A stretch of 57,237 bases of DNA from a virus, in IMG/VR virus record IMGVR_UViG_3300021964_000077, positions 1-57,237 of that record; one strand, written 5' to 3'. Numbering within the stretch: position 1 is the stretch's first letter; each line of letters opens with the position of its first letter. This document shows positions 9,044 to 17,238 of the stretch, piece after piece. A model generated the notes under the pieces. That model had not been told where the DNA came from. It made no database searches and worked only from the letters and a program-made list of their open reading frames with translations. The position numbers and the translations under genes were made by a program.

Positions 9044-9355
9044 ATGGCAATGACAGCAGCTCAAAGAGCATACTTACAGCTAAACTCATCAGCAATCGCA
9101 GACTCTTTTACAGGATCGACAGCAATATTTCTAAACAAGACTATTATAACACCTCCAGAAGATTTTAGTAAGGCTAAAAAAGACCATTTTGGAGTATATC
9201 TTAATAACAGAAGACTTCCAGGAGAGTATGTAGACTCAATCTATCAGATTGGATCTAATATAGAAGTAACTGTTGATCTAGCTTCTTTTTTAGGATTACC
9301 TGAAGCAGAGATTGAAGAAGGTGACGAAATTTTACTAACTGGTAAATTTAGTTAA
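9044..9355 (+). CDS. Paralogous small structural protein, copy 2
   Basis: A 103-residue protein made almost wholly of the domain also found at the end of the gp15-like protein upstream and in the protein at 9393. Shared features are LNSSAIADSF, TPPEDF, DHFGVYLNNRRLPG and the ending ILLTGKFS. It starts 2 bases after the upstream stop, suggesting a joint transcript. The short predicted strands (VYLN, IEVTVDL, ILLTGKF) suggest a compact beta fold, perhaps a decoration or fibre-attachment module. Function unknown; evidence that it is a real gene is strong because the domain is retained three times. Confidence 0.78.
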   Translation: MAMTAAQRAYLQLNSSAIADSFTGSTAIFLNKTIITPPEDFSKAKKDHFGVYLNNRRLPGEYVDSIYQIGSNIEVTVDLASFLGLPEAEIEEGDEILLTGKFS

Positions 9356-9365
9356 TACAACTTAC

Positions 9366-9374
9366 CTATTTATA
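9366..9374 (+). promoter_or_regulatory. CTATTTATA candidate late element
   Basis: CTATTTATATATTG lies in the 37-base gap between duplicated-domain copies 2 and 3. The core ends 18 bases before the ATG at 9393. Confidence 0.45.
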
Positions 9375-9392
9375 TATTGAAAGATACCGGTA

Positions 9393-9788
9393 ATGGCGTA
9401 CAAAATAGGAGCAGTGCAATTTTCAGACGGAGAATTATACCGTCCTCAAGTAATAAGAACCACTCGAGTTGACGGGATGACCGCACAAGAGATTGCTTTT
9501 ACGCAACTTAACAATACTGCAGTCGCCGATCTTTTAGAACAGACTAAAGCGAAGTTCACAGGTAAAGTAATCGCCACACCTCCACCGGGATTTGCAGCAA
9601 TTACAGTTGACGATTTTGAAGTATACTTAAATGGAAGAAGAATACCTTCTTCTCAGATAAACAGCATACTTCAGCAAGCTACTCCGGTATTAATCGAAGT
9701 AGATATAAACATTTCAGCTTTCCTCGACATACCGAACTCAGTATTAGAGGAAGACGATGAAGTAGTACTAGTAGGAAAATTTAACTAA
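9393..9788 (+). CDS. Paralogous small structural protein, copy 3
   Basis: A 131-residue protein with an extra N-terminal segment of about 35 residues (MAYKIGAVQFSDGELYRPQV) followed by the duplicated domain: LNNTAVADLL, TPPPGF, DDFEVYLNGRRIPSSQINSI and the ending VVLVGKFN. The stretch FEVYLNGRRxPSSQINSI is nearly identical to that in the gp15-like protein, so these two copies are closest to each other. Its own candidate late element precedes it. The N-terminal segment, particularly ELYRPQVIR, resembles the linker just before the domain in the gp15-like protein (ELNKPQVFR), which implies that the duplicated unit included the linker. Function unknown. Confidence 0.78.
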   Translation: MAYKIGAVQFSDGELYRPQVIRTTRVDGMTAQEIAFTQLNNTAVADLLEQTKAKFTGKVIATPPPGFAAITVDDFEVYLNGRRIPSSQINSILQQATPVLIEVDINISAFLDIPNSVLEEDDEVVLVGKFN

Positions 9789-9791
9789 ACG

Positions 9792-10070
9792 ATGGCTAGA
9801 TTAAAACTTAGAGAGGTAAACCCCACAGGTGATTTTAACATCACCGGATCTCTTGGAGTATCTGGGAGCTTTGTAACCGTATTAGAAGCACCAGCAGTAT
9901 TCCAGACAAGAGACCCGGAAGTACCTGCATTAATTGTATCAGGTGCTTTAGAGATCGTAAAAGCAGAAATTCAAAACCGTGTAGTATCAGCTTCGTTAAC
10001 TATTGAAAACTTAGGAACTATGTCAGATAGATCTTCTGGGGATATAATCGATCTCGGAGGATTTTTCTAA
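9792..10070 (+). CDS. Small fibre-like protein (unknown)
   Basis: A 92-residue protein starting 3 bases after the upstream stop. It contains FNITGSLGVSGSF near residues 14-26, the same type of short beta repeat that fills the next, much larger fibre gene, and ends in SGDIIDLGGFF. The ending resembles the IDGGSF end of the downstream 782-residue protein. It may be a short fibre segment or the remnant of a longer fibre. No signal peptide or cysteine is visible. Assigned only as fibre-like. Confidence 0.65.
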   Translation: MARLKLREVNPTGDFNITGSLGVSGSFVTVLEAPAVFQTRDPEVPALIVSGALEIVKAEIQNRVVSASLTIENLGTMSDRSSGDIIDLGGFF

Positions 10071-10079
10071 TATAATTTA

Positions 10080-10087
10080 TATTTATA
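10080..10087 (+). promoter_or_regulatory. TATTTATA candidate late element
   Basis: TATTTATA lies in the 51-base gap before the 782-residue fibre gene, 34 bases from its ATG. It is followed by an A/T-rich leader with no Shine-Dalgarno sequence. Confidence 0.4.
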
Positions 10088-10121
10088 AACAAGTAATTAA
10101 TTAATTTACCAAACAAACAAC

Positions 10122-12470
10122 ATGGCACAAAAAATTCTTTTAAGAAGAGGTCCCGTTGGAAATATTTCTGCAGCAGCAGTATCCCAGGGTGAACTCTTAC
10201 TCGCAACCGGTTCGATCGGTGACTTGTCGGGGCCGTTTGTAACCATGGCCGGCACCGCCGGAACTGGTACATCCACGCTCTTAGGTAAGATCTACGAAGG
10301 TGCTGCCGCTCCTTCCGTAAATTCTACATTGACTGGTCTACCGTTCTACTCTACCAATGACTCAGCCTTATATAGGTTAAATCATTCAGGTAACGAAAAA
10401 CTAGATCTTTCCGGTAACTTGGAAGGAACTACTATCAACAGTATTACTGTTAGTGGTTCATTCTCTGGTTCATTCCAAGGTGACGGTTCAGGGCTGACTA
10501 ACATTCCTGCTGATAATATCATACTCTCTACTATTGTAGACGGTAACGGTATTGCAGATTTTAGCTACGACGGTACATCTAATGTAACCATCTCAGCAGA
10601 AATCAGTGGTTCTACATTAAGCTTAGGTGCTGCTGGTTTAGCAGTAGCTGCTTCTGGTATTAGTACTGTAGAGATCGCTGACGGAGCAGTAACTAACGCT
10701 AAATTAGCTGGTTCAATTGCTAACGCTAAACTTGTTAATTCCAAAGTAACTATCGGTACAACTGATGTTAATTTAGGTGACACAGTAACATCTTTCGCAG
10801 GTGTAACTCTAACAGGTGCTACAGCAACTGGTTCATTCAACGGTACATTCGTAGGTGACGGTTCTGCTTTAACTAACCTAAACTTAGGTAGCTTATCAGC
10901 TCCTGGTAGCTCAGGTGAGATTCTATACAACAATGCAGGTGCATTAGATGCTACTAGCGCTTTAACATTAAGCGGAACTAGCTTAACTGTTGCTGGTAAC
11001 ATCTCAGGATCTAGCTTATACTTGAGCGGTAACGCTAACATTGACGGTAACATCGTATTAGGCGGTAATATCACAATCGGTGATGCTAGCACAGATACGG
11101 TATCATTTGGCGGTGAGATCTCTTCTGATATTATTCCATCAGCTGACAATACTTACGATCTCGGTTCTACTGGAGATAAATTCGCTGAAGTACACGCTAC
11201 AGCGTTATATGGCGCCTTAACTGGTGATGTAACTGGTCAAGTTTCTGACATATCTAACCACGATACCGACGCATTATCAGAAGGCTCAACCAACCTCTAC
11301 TTTACTGATGGTAGAGTTAAATCCAAATTAAACGCAGATGGCGTAATCTCAGGTTCAGTACAGGTAGAAACTGGCGGTGACTTATCAGGTGATGCTACTA
11401 ACGTTACAGTAACAGCTGTTCAAGGTGTATCGGTAACATCTGGAGAGATCACTCAAATCGCTAACATCGGTACTACTACAATCTCAGGAACTCAATGGGG
11501 TTACTTGGGTGCTCTAGATCAAGATTTAGGTACTGTTAGTAACGTAACGTTTACTGACTTATCTCTAGACGGTAACTTATCGATTAACACTAATAAGTTT
11601 ATCGTTAACAATGCTACAGGTAACACAACTGTTGCAGGTACATTAGGAGTAACAGGCGCTGCTACATTATCTAGTACATTAGACGTATCTGGTGCATTAA
11701 CAGTTACTGCTGACATCGACGCTGACGATATCACAATCAACGATTGGGGTTCAGTTTCTGCTTCTTTGGCAGCTATCGAATCTGGTGCTAATGCATTGAG
11801 CTTGCAAGACGTTGTAACAGTAGGATCTACTTCAACTGATGCAATTACAGTAAGAGACTTGAGTATCGGCGGTGATGCTGCTAACGAAATCAGCACTACA
11901 TCAGGTAACTTAGTTATCGATTCTGCTGGCGGTACTGTAACTGTTGATGATAACTTAACAGTAGCCGGTAACTTAGTAGTTCAAGGTACTACAACAACTG
12001 TTGACTCTACAGAAATTAACATTGGAGATAGAATCTTAACATTGAACGCTGCAAGTACTGCTGACGACGGCGGTATCCAAGTTATTGATACTGTAGGTAC
12101 TGCAGGTACTGGTTCATTATTGTGGAGCGCAAGTAGCGATTACTGGTACGCAGGTGTAAGTGGATCTGCTCACTATAGATTAGCAACCTTTACTAACGCA
12201 TCACCATCTTCAAATGGTATCGTTAAGGTTGACGCTAACGGTAGATTAGTTGCTTCAAACATCTCAGACGATGGTTCTGCTGTAACAGTTTCTACAGGCT
12301 TAACTGCTGCTGGATTGACGGATAGTACATCTGCAGCTGCTACTAGATTCTCTTACATCAACGCTTCTAAGAAACACGCTTACGAAACACCAACTGCTGC
12401 TGGTCAAATCCTTCAATGGAACGGATCAGCGATGGTTGCTTCTAACGTAATCGACGGAGGTTCATTCTAA
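10122..12470 (+). CDS. Large fibre / structural protein with beta repeats
   Basis: A 782-residue protein. The N-terminus MAQKILLRRGPVG then QGELLLATGS is the attachment-type domain seen at the start of many T4-like marine phage fibres (RRG...GEL pattern). The body holds repeated Ser/Gly/Thr/Asn-rich short strands, including GSFSGSFQGDGSGLTNIP, GSFNGTFVGDGSALTNLN, NLYFTDGRVKSKL, and ADNTYDLGSTGDKFAEVHA, which recurs near the end of the neighbouring collagen-like fibre. These patterns fit a trimeric beta-helical shaft. Codon use resembles that of the capsid gene, suggesting strong expression. The same SGSFxGDGSGLT unit recurs in the fibre at 55311. Virion fibre is secure; which fibre is unknown. 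Confidence 0.8.
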   Translation: MAQKILLRRGPVGNISAAAVSQGELLLATGSIGDLSGPFVTMAGTAGTGTSTLLGKIYEGAAAPSVNSTLTGLPFYSTNDSALYRLNHSGNEKLDLSGNLEGTTINSITVSGSFSGSFQGDGSGLTNIPADNIILSTIVDGNGIADFSYDGTSNVTISAEISGSTLSLGAAGLAVAASGISTVEIADGAVTNAKLAGSIANAKLVNSKVTIGTTDVNLGDTVTSFAGVTLTGATATGSFNGTFVGDGSALTNLNLGSLSAPGSSGEILYNNAGALDATSALTLSGTSLTVAGNISGSSLYLSGNANIDGNIVLGGNITIGDASTDTVSFGGEISSDIIPSADNTYDLGSTGDKFAEVHATALYGALTGDVTGQVSDISNHDTDALSEGSTNLYFTDGRVKSKLNADGVISGSVQVETGGDLSGDATNVTVTAVQGVSVTSGEITQIANIGTTTISGTQWGYLGALDQDLGTVSNVTFTDLSLDGNLSINTNKFIVNNATGNTTVAGTLGVTGAATLSSTLDVSGALTVTADIDADDITINDWGSVSASLAAIESGANALSLQDVVTVGSTSTDAITVRDLSIGGDAANEISTTSGNLVIDSAGGTVTVDDNLTVAGNLVVQGTTTTVDSTEINIGDRILTLNAASTADDGGIQVIDTVGTAGTGSLLWSASSDYWYAGVSGSAHYRLATFTNASPSSNGIVKVDANGRLVASNISDDGSAVTVSTGLTAAGLTDSTSAAATRFSYINASKKHAYETPTAAGQILQWNGSAMVASNVIDGGSF

Positions 12471-12494
12471 GAGTAACTTTCTTATAATTTAGGG

Positions 12495-12516
12495 AGCCGG
12501 CTTTATGCCGGCTTTC
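12495..12516 (+). terminator. Probable terminator after the 782-residue fibre gene
   Basis: AGCCGGC, loop TTTAT, then GCCGGCT forms a seven-base-pair G/C-rich stem. The T-run afterwards is short (TTTCC), so termination may be partial. Confidence 0.7.
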
Positions 12517-12525
12517 CTATTTATA
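12517..12525 (+). promoter_or_regulatory. CTATTTATA candidate late element
   Basis: CTATTTATATAAG directly follows the terminator hairpin, 52 bases before the ATG of the giant collagen-like fibre. The terminator-then-element arrangement is the same as after the capsid gene. Confidence 0.45.
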
Positions 12526-12577
12526 TAAGTCCTATATAGGATACCTTGGTATATACCCTTAAATTAGTTCCATCCAT

Positions 12578-15500
12578 ATGGCTCAAAACATTAAACTGAA
12601 ACGCTCTGCGACTGCCGGTAAGGTACCGACTACAGCGCAATTAGATTCTGGAGAGTTAGCAATCAACACTAACGACGGTAAAGTCTACTTTAAAAGAGAC
12701 GATAATACTATCCAGACAATTCTCACTACAGATTCCGAAATTACCGGAAGTATCATTGTCAACGGCAATGTAACAGCATCTGCTTTTACCGGTACTTTAG
12801 ACGGTAATGCAGCAACAGCAACAACTGCTTCTTATGCAGTAACAGCTTCTTATGCAGCATTTGCAGCTACCCCTACAGTACAGGGAGCGCAGGGTACTAC
12901 TGGAGCTCAAGGAACACAAGGAACAACAGGTATACAAGGAACACAGGGTATTCAAGGAATCCAGGGTATTCAAGGAACACAAGGAGTCCAAGGTACTACT
13001 GGTATACAAGGTCTTACCGGTACCCAAGGTACCCAAGGAACCCAAGGAATACAGGGGACCCAAGGAATACAGGGATCAGAAGGATCAGAAGGAGGTTTAT
13101 CAATCGTATATGATGGTATTACTTTCGAAGATACAGCGTATGCTAATGTCAATCAATTAGTTCATACAGAAGCTTCTTCGTTTATATATGCTACAGGATC
13201 TACCGAAGAATGGTGGTTCTCTGATATTGCAGACGGTTTACAAGATGTAAACTACTTCAGCAACCTGTATGATAATATAGTTAACGATGGGTACGATAAG
13301 ATCTACGTTAAGATTGCTAGAAGAGGAGAACCTGAAAAATACCATCTATATGAAGGTACCAGCCCTAGCTTAGTAGCAGGGGACGACTTAAGGTTAGATA
13401 TGAAATATGCCGGAGGTAATTCTACATGGACTGGAGGTACCGGTTCAGTAGAACATATGACCTCTAAAGCCACTTCTTCTACATATAACGGTCAGATTAT
13501 CGTATCGTTTACTCCTGTAAAAGTAGGCTCACAAGGTACTCAAGGTATACAGGGTGTACAAGGTATTCAAGGTACGACTGGATCTCAAGGCACTACAGGT
13601 ATTCAAGGTGATACAGGCACACAAGGAACAACTGGAGCTCAAGGAATTCAAGGTGTTCAAGGAACAACGGGTATTCAAGGAGCCGACGGTACCCAAGGAA
13701 CAACAGGATCTCAAGGCACAACAGGGAGCCAAGGAACAACAGGATCTCAAGGAACTACTGGTACTCAAGGTACCACAGGTACTCAAGGTATCCAAGGAAC
13801 TACTGGTTCTCAAGGTACCACAGGTACTCAGGGTACTACAGGTACCCAAGGAGTACAGGGTACTACTGGTTCTCAAGGTACCACAGGTACTCAGGGTATT
13901 CAAGGAACTACCGGGATACAGGGTGACACCGGTGCCCAGGGAACACAGGGTACTCAAGGAACTCAAGGAATTACTGGTACTCAGGGAACACAAGGTATTC
14001 AAGGTATTAGCGGTGAATCAGCAGCAGTAGGCTTAACTAATAACACAAACAACTACGTCGTAACAGCTACTGGAGATGCTAACACACCTTTTAACGGAGA
14101 AGCTAACTTAGTATTTGATGGTGACTTCTTAGGGGTGGGAACTTCATCACCATTCTCAAGTATACATATTAAATCAGGATCTGACGCACAGTTCTTAATC
14201 GAAACAGATTCACCTTACGATGATGGAGAGGGGTACTCAGCTGGTATTCGATTTAAAGTAGAAGATACAGATACCTACGATCGAGCAAAAGGAGGTATTT
14301 TCTTCTTAAACACTGATGCTCAAGACTGGGGAAGAGGTGAATTGATACTAGCCACTCAAAACGGAGCTAGTAATAGTAACGTAACACCGAATGACTGGAG
14401 GTTAAAACTAACTTTAGATGGAAAGGTTCACACCAAAGGAGACCTCATTGTCAGTGGGTCAATTACAGGTAACGCTTCGTCTGCTACTAATGCAGATCAG
14501 TTAGATAATCAGCACGGTTCGTATTACTTAAATGCTTCAAACCTTAATGCAGGTACGATCAACGATGCTCGCTTACCAGGTACAATATCTTCAGATACTA
14601 CAGGCAACGCAGCAACAGCAACAGCATTAACAGCAGGTAATAAAACTATTACAGGAGACTTAACAGTTACAGGTAACGTAACTGCTCAAGAATTCCACAC
14701 CGAGTTTGTATCTGCTTCAATTGTATACCAATCAGGTTCAACAAAATTCGGTGATACATCAGACGATGTACATTCATTTACAGGTTCTTTAGAGGTAGAT
14801 GGATCTATAGTAGGAGACTTGACCGGTAATGCTGATACAGCAACCACCGCTTCCTACGCTTTATTTGCAGCTACTCCTACAGTACAGGGAGTACAGGGTA
14901 CTCAAGGTATCCAAGGTATTCAGGGTATACAAGGACTTAAAGGACTTCAAGGTACTACTGGCGCCCAAGGAACAACAGGTTCTCAAGGTACTACAGGTTC
15001 ACAAGGAACTACAGGCTCCCAAGGAACTCAAGGTACTACAGGTTCACAAGGTACCACGGGAAGTCAAGGTACTACTGGTACTCAAGGTATAACTGGATCT
15101 CAAGGAACTACGGGAAGTCAAGGTATAACTGGATCTCAAGGTATAACTGGATCTCAAGGTACTACTGGATCCCAAGGTACAACTGGTACTCAAGGAACAA
15201 CAGGGAGTCAAGGTACTACTGGTACTCAAGGTATAACTGGATCTCAAGGTACTACTGGATCCCAAGGTACAACTGGTACTCAAGGTATAACTGGATCTCA
15301 AGGAACAACAGGCTCTCAAGGTACTACTGGTACTCAAGGTATAACTGGATCTCAAGGAACTACGGGAAGTCAAGGAACAACAGGTTCACAAGGTACTCAA
15401 GGTATACAAGGTACTAATGCTACTACAAGTATTACTAACAACGTTAATAACTACGTAGTAACTGCGACAGGAGGTGCAACACCGTTTAACGGTGAATCAA

Positions 15501-16759
15501 ACTTAGTATTTGATGGATCTAAATTAGGTATTAATACCACTTCTCCAGACAATACATTACACGTACGCAACACATCAGGCGGCACTGCCTCGGGTATCTT
15601 AATTGAAACTGATGCTAACGGAATCGGTCAAGCAGGTCTATACTTTAGAGTAGAGGACAATGACGGTAACTTCTACAGAAAAGGAGCTCTTATCATGGAA
15701 AATGAAGGAGATACTTACGGTAGAGGTAAAATGCATATCACATTAGATAATAATGCCGACGCAAATAACGCCGACATCACAGACGCTGTACTTACAGCTA
15801 CCTCAGACAAACTAATTGGTATCGGTACGCAAGATCCTACTGCTAAATTAAACGTAGTAGGAGGAGCTGATGTATTGATCGTAGAAGGATCTGGTTCAAC
15901 AGCCAATACAACCATCTTTGCTATCGATGGAAATAACGGTAGATTATTTGAGATCTCCGATGATCTATCTGATTCTTTATTCTCGGTTAACACTATAGCT
16001 GGGCTACCGGTAATGGAAGCATTCTCCGATAATACAGTAGTGTTAGGAGCTTACAATCAGAATGATTTAGTAATTACAGGATCGTTAGTAGGTATTGGAA
16101 CAGCAACACCCTCTTATAAACTAGATATTAACGGTACAGGTAGATTTACTGGCAGACTTTACTTAGATACACTAGATACAAATACTTCTTCTACAGCAGC
16201 CCTTGTAATGAACGGTTCAGAGGTAGAGAAGAGAACGTTAGGATCTAATGCATTTACAAGTACAGGCTACCTACCACTAACTGGAGGTACTTTATCAGGA
16301 ACACTTACAACCAGACACGTTATCCCGAGTGCTGATAGGACTTATGATTTAGGTACTGATGCAGCAAGGTATAGAATCGTATTCTGTGAGACATTAGATT
16401 CTGCAGGTCTTCATGAAACTAATCTTGCTTCAGGAAGTGTTGCTGAATTAGCTACAGGAACAGTATTAGTTTGGCAAAACGGAGAGAACACACCATGTAC
16501 AGTAGAGGCTGATCACATGAGAATGGGTATAGCCGTGAATGGAAATGCATCTCCATTGATTCAAGGAGCAGAACCTGTACTATGTACCGGAGTAGTAAAC
16601 GAAGGGGATTACCTAATAACCTCCGCAGTAGAAGGTCACGCAAAAGGCATCTCTAGAGAGGAAATGCTACAGCGTAATTTATATGACTGTGTATTAGGAA
16701 AAGCATTGGAAGATGGTTCTGGAGAGAGCTATTTATTAAAGACGTGGATCACGATATAA
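12578..16759 (+). CDS. Giant collagen-like tail fibre with duplicated modules
   Basis: A 1393-residue protein. The N-terminal ~50 residues (MAQNIKLKRSATAGKVPTT, then SGELAINTNDGKVYFKRDD) are an attachment domain common to phage fibres. Then come three collagen-like tracts: about residues 102-171, 317-478 and 769-946. Two similar globular modules follow collagen tracts: NNYVVTATGxxxPFNGExNLVFDG with a later IxFKVED or LYFRVED. Both larger modules are preceded by TASY...FAATPTVQG, so an internal duplication built this protein. The last ~150 residues start at PSADRTYDLGTDAARYRIVF and include VVNEGDYLITSAVEGHAKG, resembling C-terminal fibre-tip domains. Host recognition is the likely role. It follows its own terminator/late-element pair. 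Confidence 0.85.
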   Translation: MAQNIKLKRSATAGKVPTTAQLDSGELAINTNDGKVYFKRDDNTIQTILTTDSEITGSIIVNGNVTASAFTGTLDGNAATATTASYAVTASYAAFAATPTVQGAQGTTGAQGTQGTTGIQGTQGIQGIQGIQGTQGVQGTTGIQGLTGTQGTQGTQGIQGTQGIQGSEGSEGGLSIVYDGITFEDTAYANVNQLVHTEASSFIYATGSTEEWWFSDIADGLQDVNYFSNLYDNIVNDGYDKIYVKIARRGEPEKYHLYEGTSPSLVAGDDLRLDMKYAGGNSTWTGGTGSVEHMTSKATSSTYNGQIIVSFTPVKVGSQGTQGIQGVQGIQGTTGSQGTTGIQGDTGTQGTTGAQGIQGVQGTTGIQGADGTQGTTGSQGTTGSQGTTGSQGTTGTQGTTGTQGIQGTTGSQGTTGTQGTTGTQGVQGTTGSQGTTGTQGIQGTTGIQGDTGAQGTQGTQGTQGITGTQGTQGIQGISGESAAVGLTNNTNNYVVTATGDANTPFNGEANLVFDGDFLGVGTSSPFSSIHIKSGSDAQFLIETDSPYDDGEGYSAGIRFKVEDTDTYDRAKGGIFFLNTDAQDWGRGELILATQNGASNSNVTPNDWRLKLTLDGKVHTKGDLIVSGSITGNASSATNADQLDNQHGSYYLNASNLNAGTINDARLPGTISSDTTGNAATATALTAGNKTITGDLTVTGNVTAQEFHTEFVSASIVYQSGSTKFGDTSDDVHSFTGSLEVDGSIVGDLTGNADTATTASYALFAATPTVQGVQGTQGIQGIQGIQGLKGLQGTTGAQGTTGSQGTTGSQGTTGSQGTQGTTGSQGTTGSQGTTGTQGITGSQGTTGSQGITGSQGITGSQGTTGSQGTTGTQGTTGSQGTTGTQGITGSQGTTGSQGTTGTQGITGSQGTTGSQGTTGTQGITGSQGTTGSQGTTGSQGTQGIQGTNATTSITNNVNNYVVTATGGATPFNGESNLVFDGSKLGINTTSPDNTLHVRNTSGGTASGILIETDANGIGQAGLYFRVEDNDGNFYRKGALIMENEGDTYGRGKMHITLDNNADANNADITDAVLTATSDKLIGIGTQDPTAKLNVVGGADVLIVEGSGSTANTTIFAIDGNNGRLFEISDDLSDSLFSVNTIAGLPVMEAFSDNTVVLGAYNQNDLVITGSLVGIGTATPSYKLDINGTGRFTGRLYLDTLDTNTSSTAALVMNGSEVEKRTLGSNAFTSTGYLPLTGGTLSGTLTTRHVIPSADRTYDLGTDAARYRIVFCETLDSAGLHETNLASGSVAELATGTVLVWQNGENTPCTVEADHMRMGIAVNGNASPLIQGAEPVLCTGVVNEGDYLITSAVEGHAKGISREEMLQRNLYDCVLGKALEDGSGESYLLKTWITI
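12883..15415 (+). repeat. Three collagen-like tracts within one fibre gene
   Basis: The tracts lie at about 12883-13092, 13528-14013 and 14884-15415. The second and third are built largely of GTTGSQ and GTTGTQ units, while the first has more GIQGTQ. In the third tract a longer unit around GTQGITGSQGTTGSQ recurs several times, with near-identical DNA in places, pointing to recent expansion. Confidence 0.9.
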
Positions 16760-16760
16760 T

Positions 16761-16767
16761 AAAGGAG
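16761..16767 (+). promoter_or_regulatory. Shine-Dalgarno-like site
   Basis: AAAGGAG lies 4 bases before the ATG at 16772. It is one of the few clear ribosome-binding sites in the window; most genes have none. Confidence 0.6.
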
Positions 16768-16771
16768 TAAT

Positions 16772-17230
16772 ATGGGATTTAGAATACACAGAGGAGTCTT
16801 TCAATTTTTGGATACAGGTAACAATACCTACAAAGGTAGATACAGGTTTAACGCAACCGGTAAACTGGTGGAGGTAAACGATAGCGATGATCGTGTAGCT
16901 GATGTCAGTGATACTACTCCTTTATCCGTAAGTAAGAATGGATCAAATGTATTTGTATTAGATTTAAATTCTCGAGCAAACTTTATACTAAGTGCTGCCG
17001 GTACATGGACTTTAAGCTTAACTGTAGGATCTGAAAACGTAGGTCAAACAGGAACCATTATTATAAACAATACAGCAGCCACCACACCAGGAGCTTTGCC
17101 ATCTAATGTTAAAACTCCTAATGGAGATTCAATATCTTGGCAAACAGATAATGGAGATGTTTCTATTTTATCTTATTTAGTAGTAGACACGTCAACAGTT
17201 TTAGTTAATTATATAGGGAACTTCGGTTAA
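16772..17230 (+). CDS. Small fibre-associated protein (unknown)
   Basis: A 152-residue protein lying between the giant collagen-like fibre and the Thr-rich repeat protein, 12 bases after one stop and 8 bases before the next ATG. The N-terminal part, RGVFQFLDTGNNTYKGRYRF, looks like a short beta module. The last ~85 residues, from RANFILSAAGTWTLSL to YIGNFG, resemble a common phage fibre-tip domain in which a strand, a GQTGTIIINN turn and a final VDTSTVLVNYIGNFG recur. It is likely a fibre tip or assembly partner for one of its neighbours. No enzymatic motif is visible. Confidence 0.72.
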   Translation: MGFRIHRGVFQFLDTGNNTYKGRYRFNATGKLVEVNDSDDRVADVSDTTPLSVSKNGSNVFVLDLNSRANFILSAAGTWTLSLTVGSENVGQTGTIIINNTAATTPGALPSNVKTPNGDSISWQTDNGDVSILSYLVVDTSTVLVNYIGNFG

Positions 17231-17238
17231 AAAATACC

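Larger units (their letters stand above)
8769..9785 (+). repeat. Three tandem copies of a ~90-residue coding domain
   Basis: The copies lie at about 8769-9038 (C-terminus of the gp15-like protein), 9080-9352 and 9507-9785. Shared signatures are the opening L/TNxxAxA, a TPPxxF segment, the core DxFxVYLNxRRxP, and the ending DxxLLTGKF or a close variant. DNA identity is visibly reduced, so the duplications are old. Confidence 0.85.

Noticed and set aside
10018-10272. Minus-strand frame across the start of the 782-residue fibre gene
   Set aside because: It overlaps two well-supported plus-strand genes and contains no recognisable domain.
13529-15373. Minus- and alternate-frame open frames in collagen-like tracts
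   Set aside because: Shadows of the nine-base Gly-X-Y repeat; they start and stop with the repeats.
12883-15415. Possible CRISPR array from regularly spaced repeats
   Set aside because: Repeats are contiguous, in frame and coding, with no unique spacers or constant repeat sequence.
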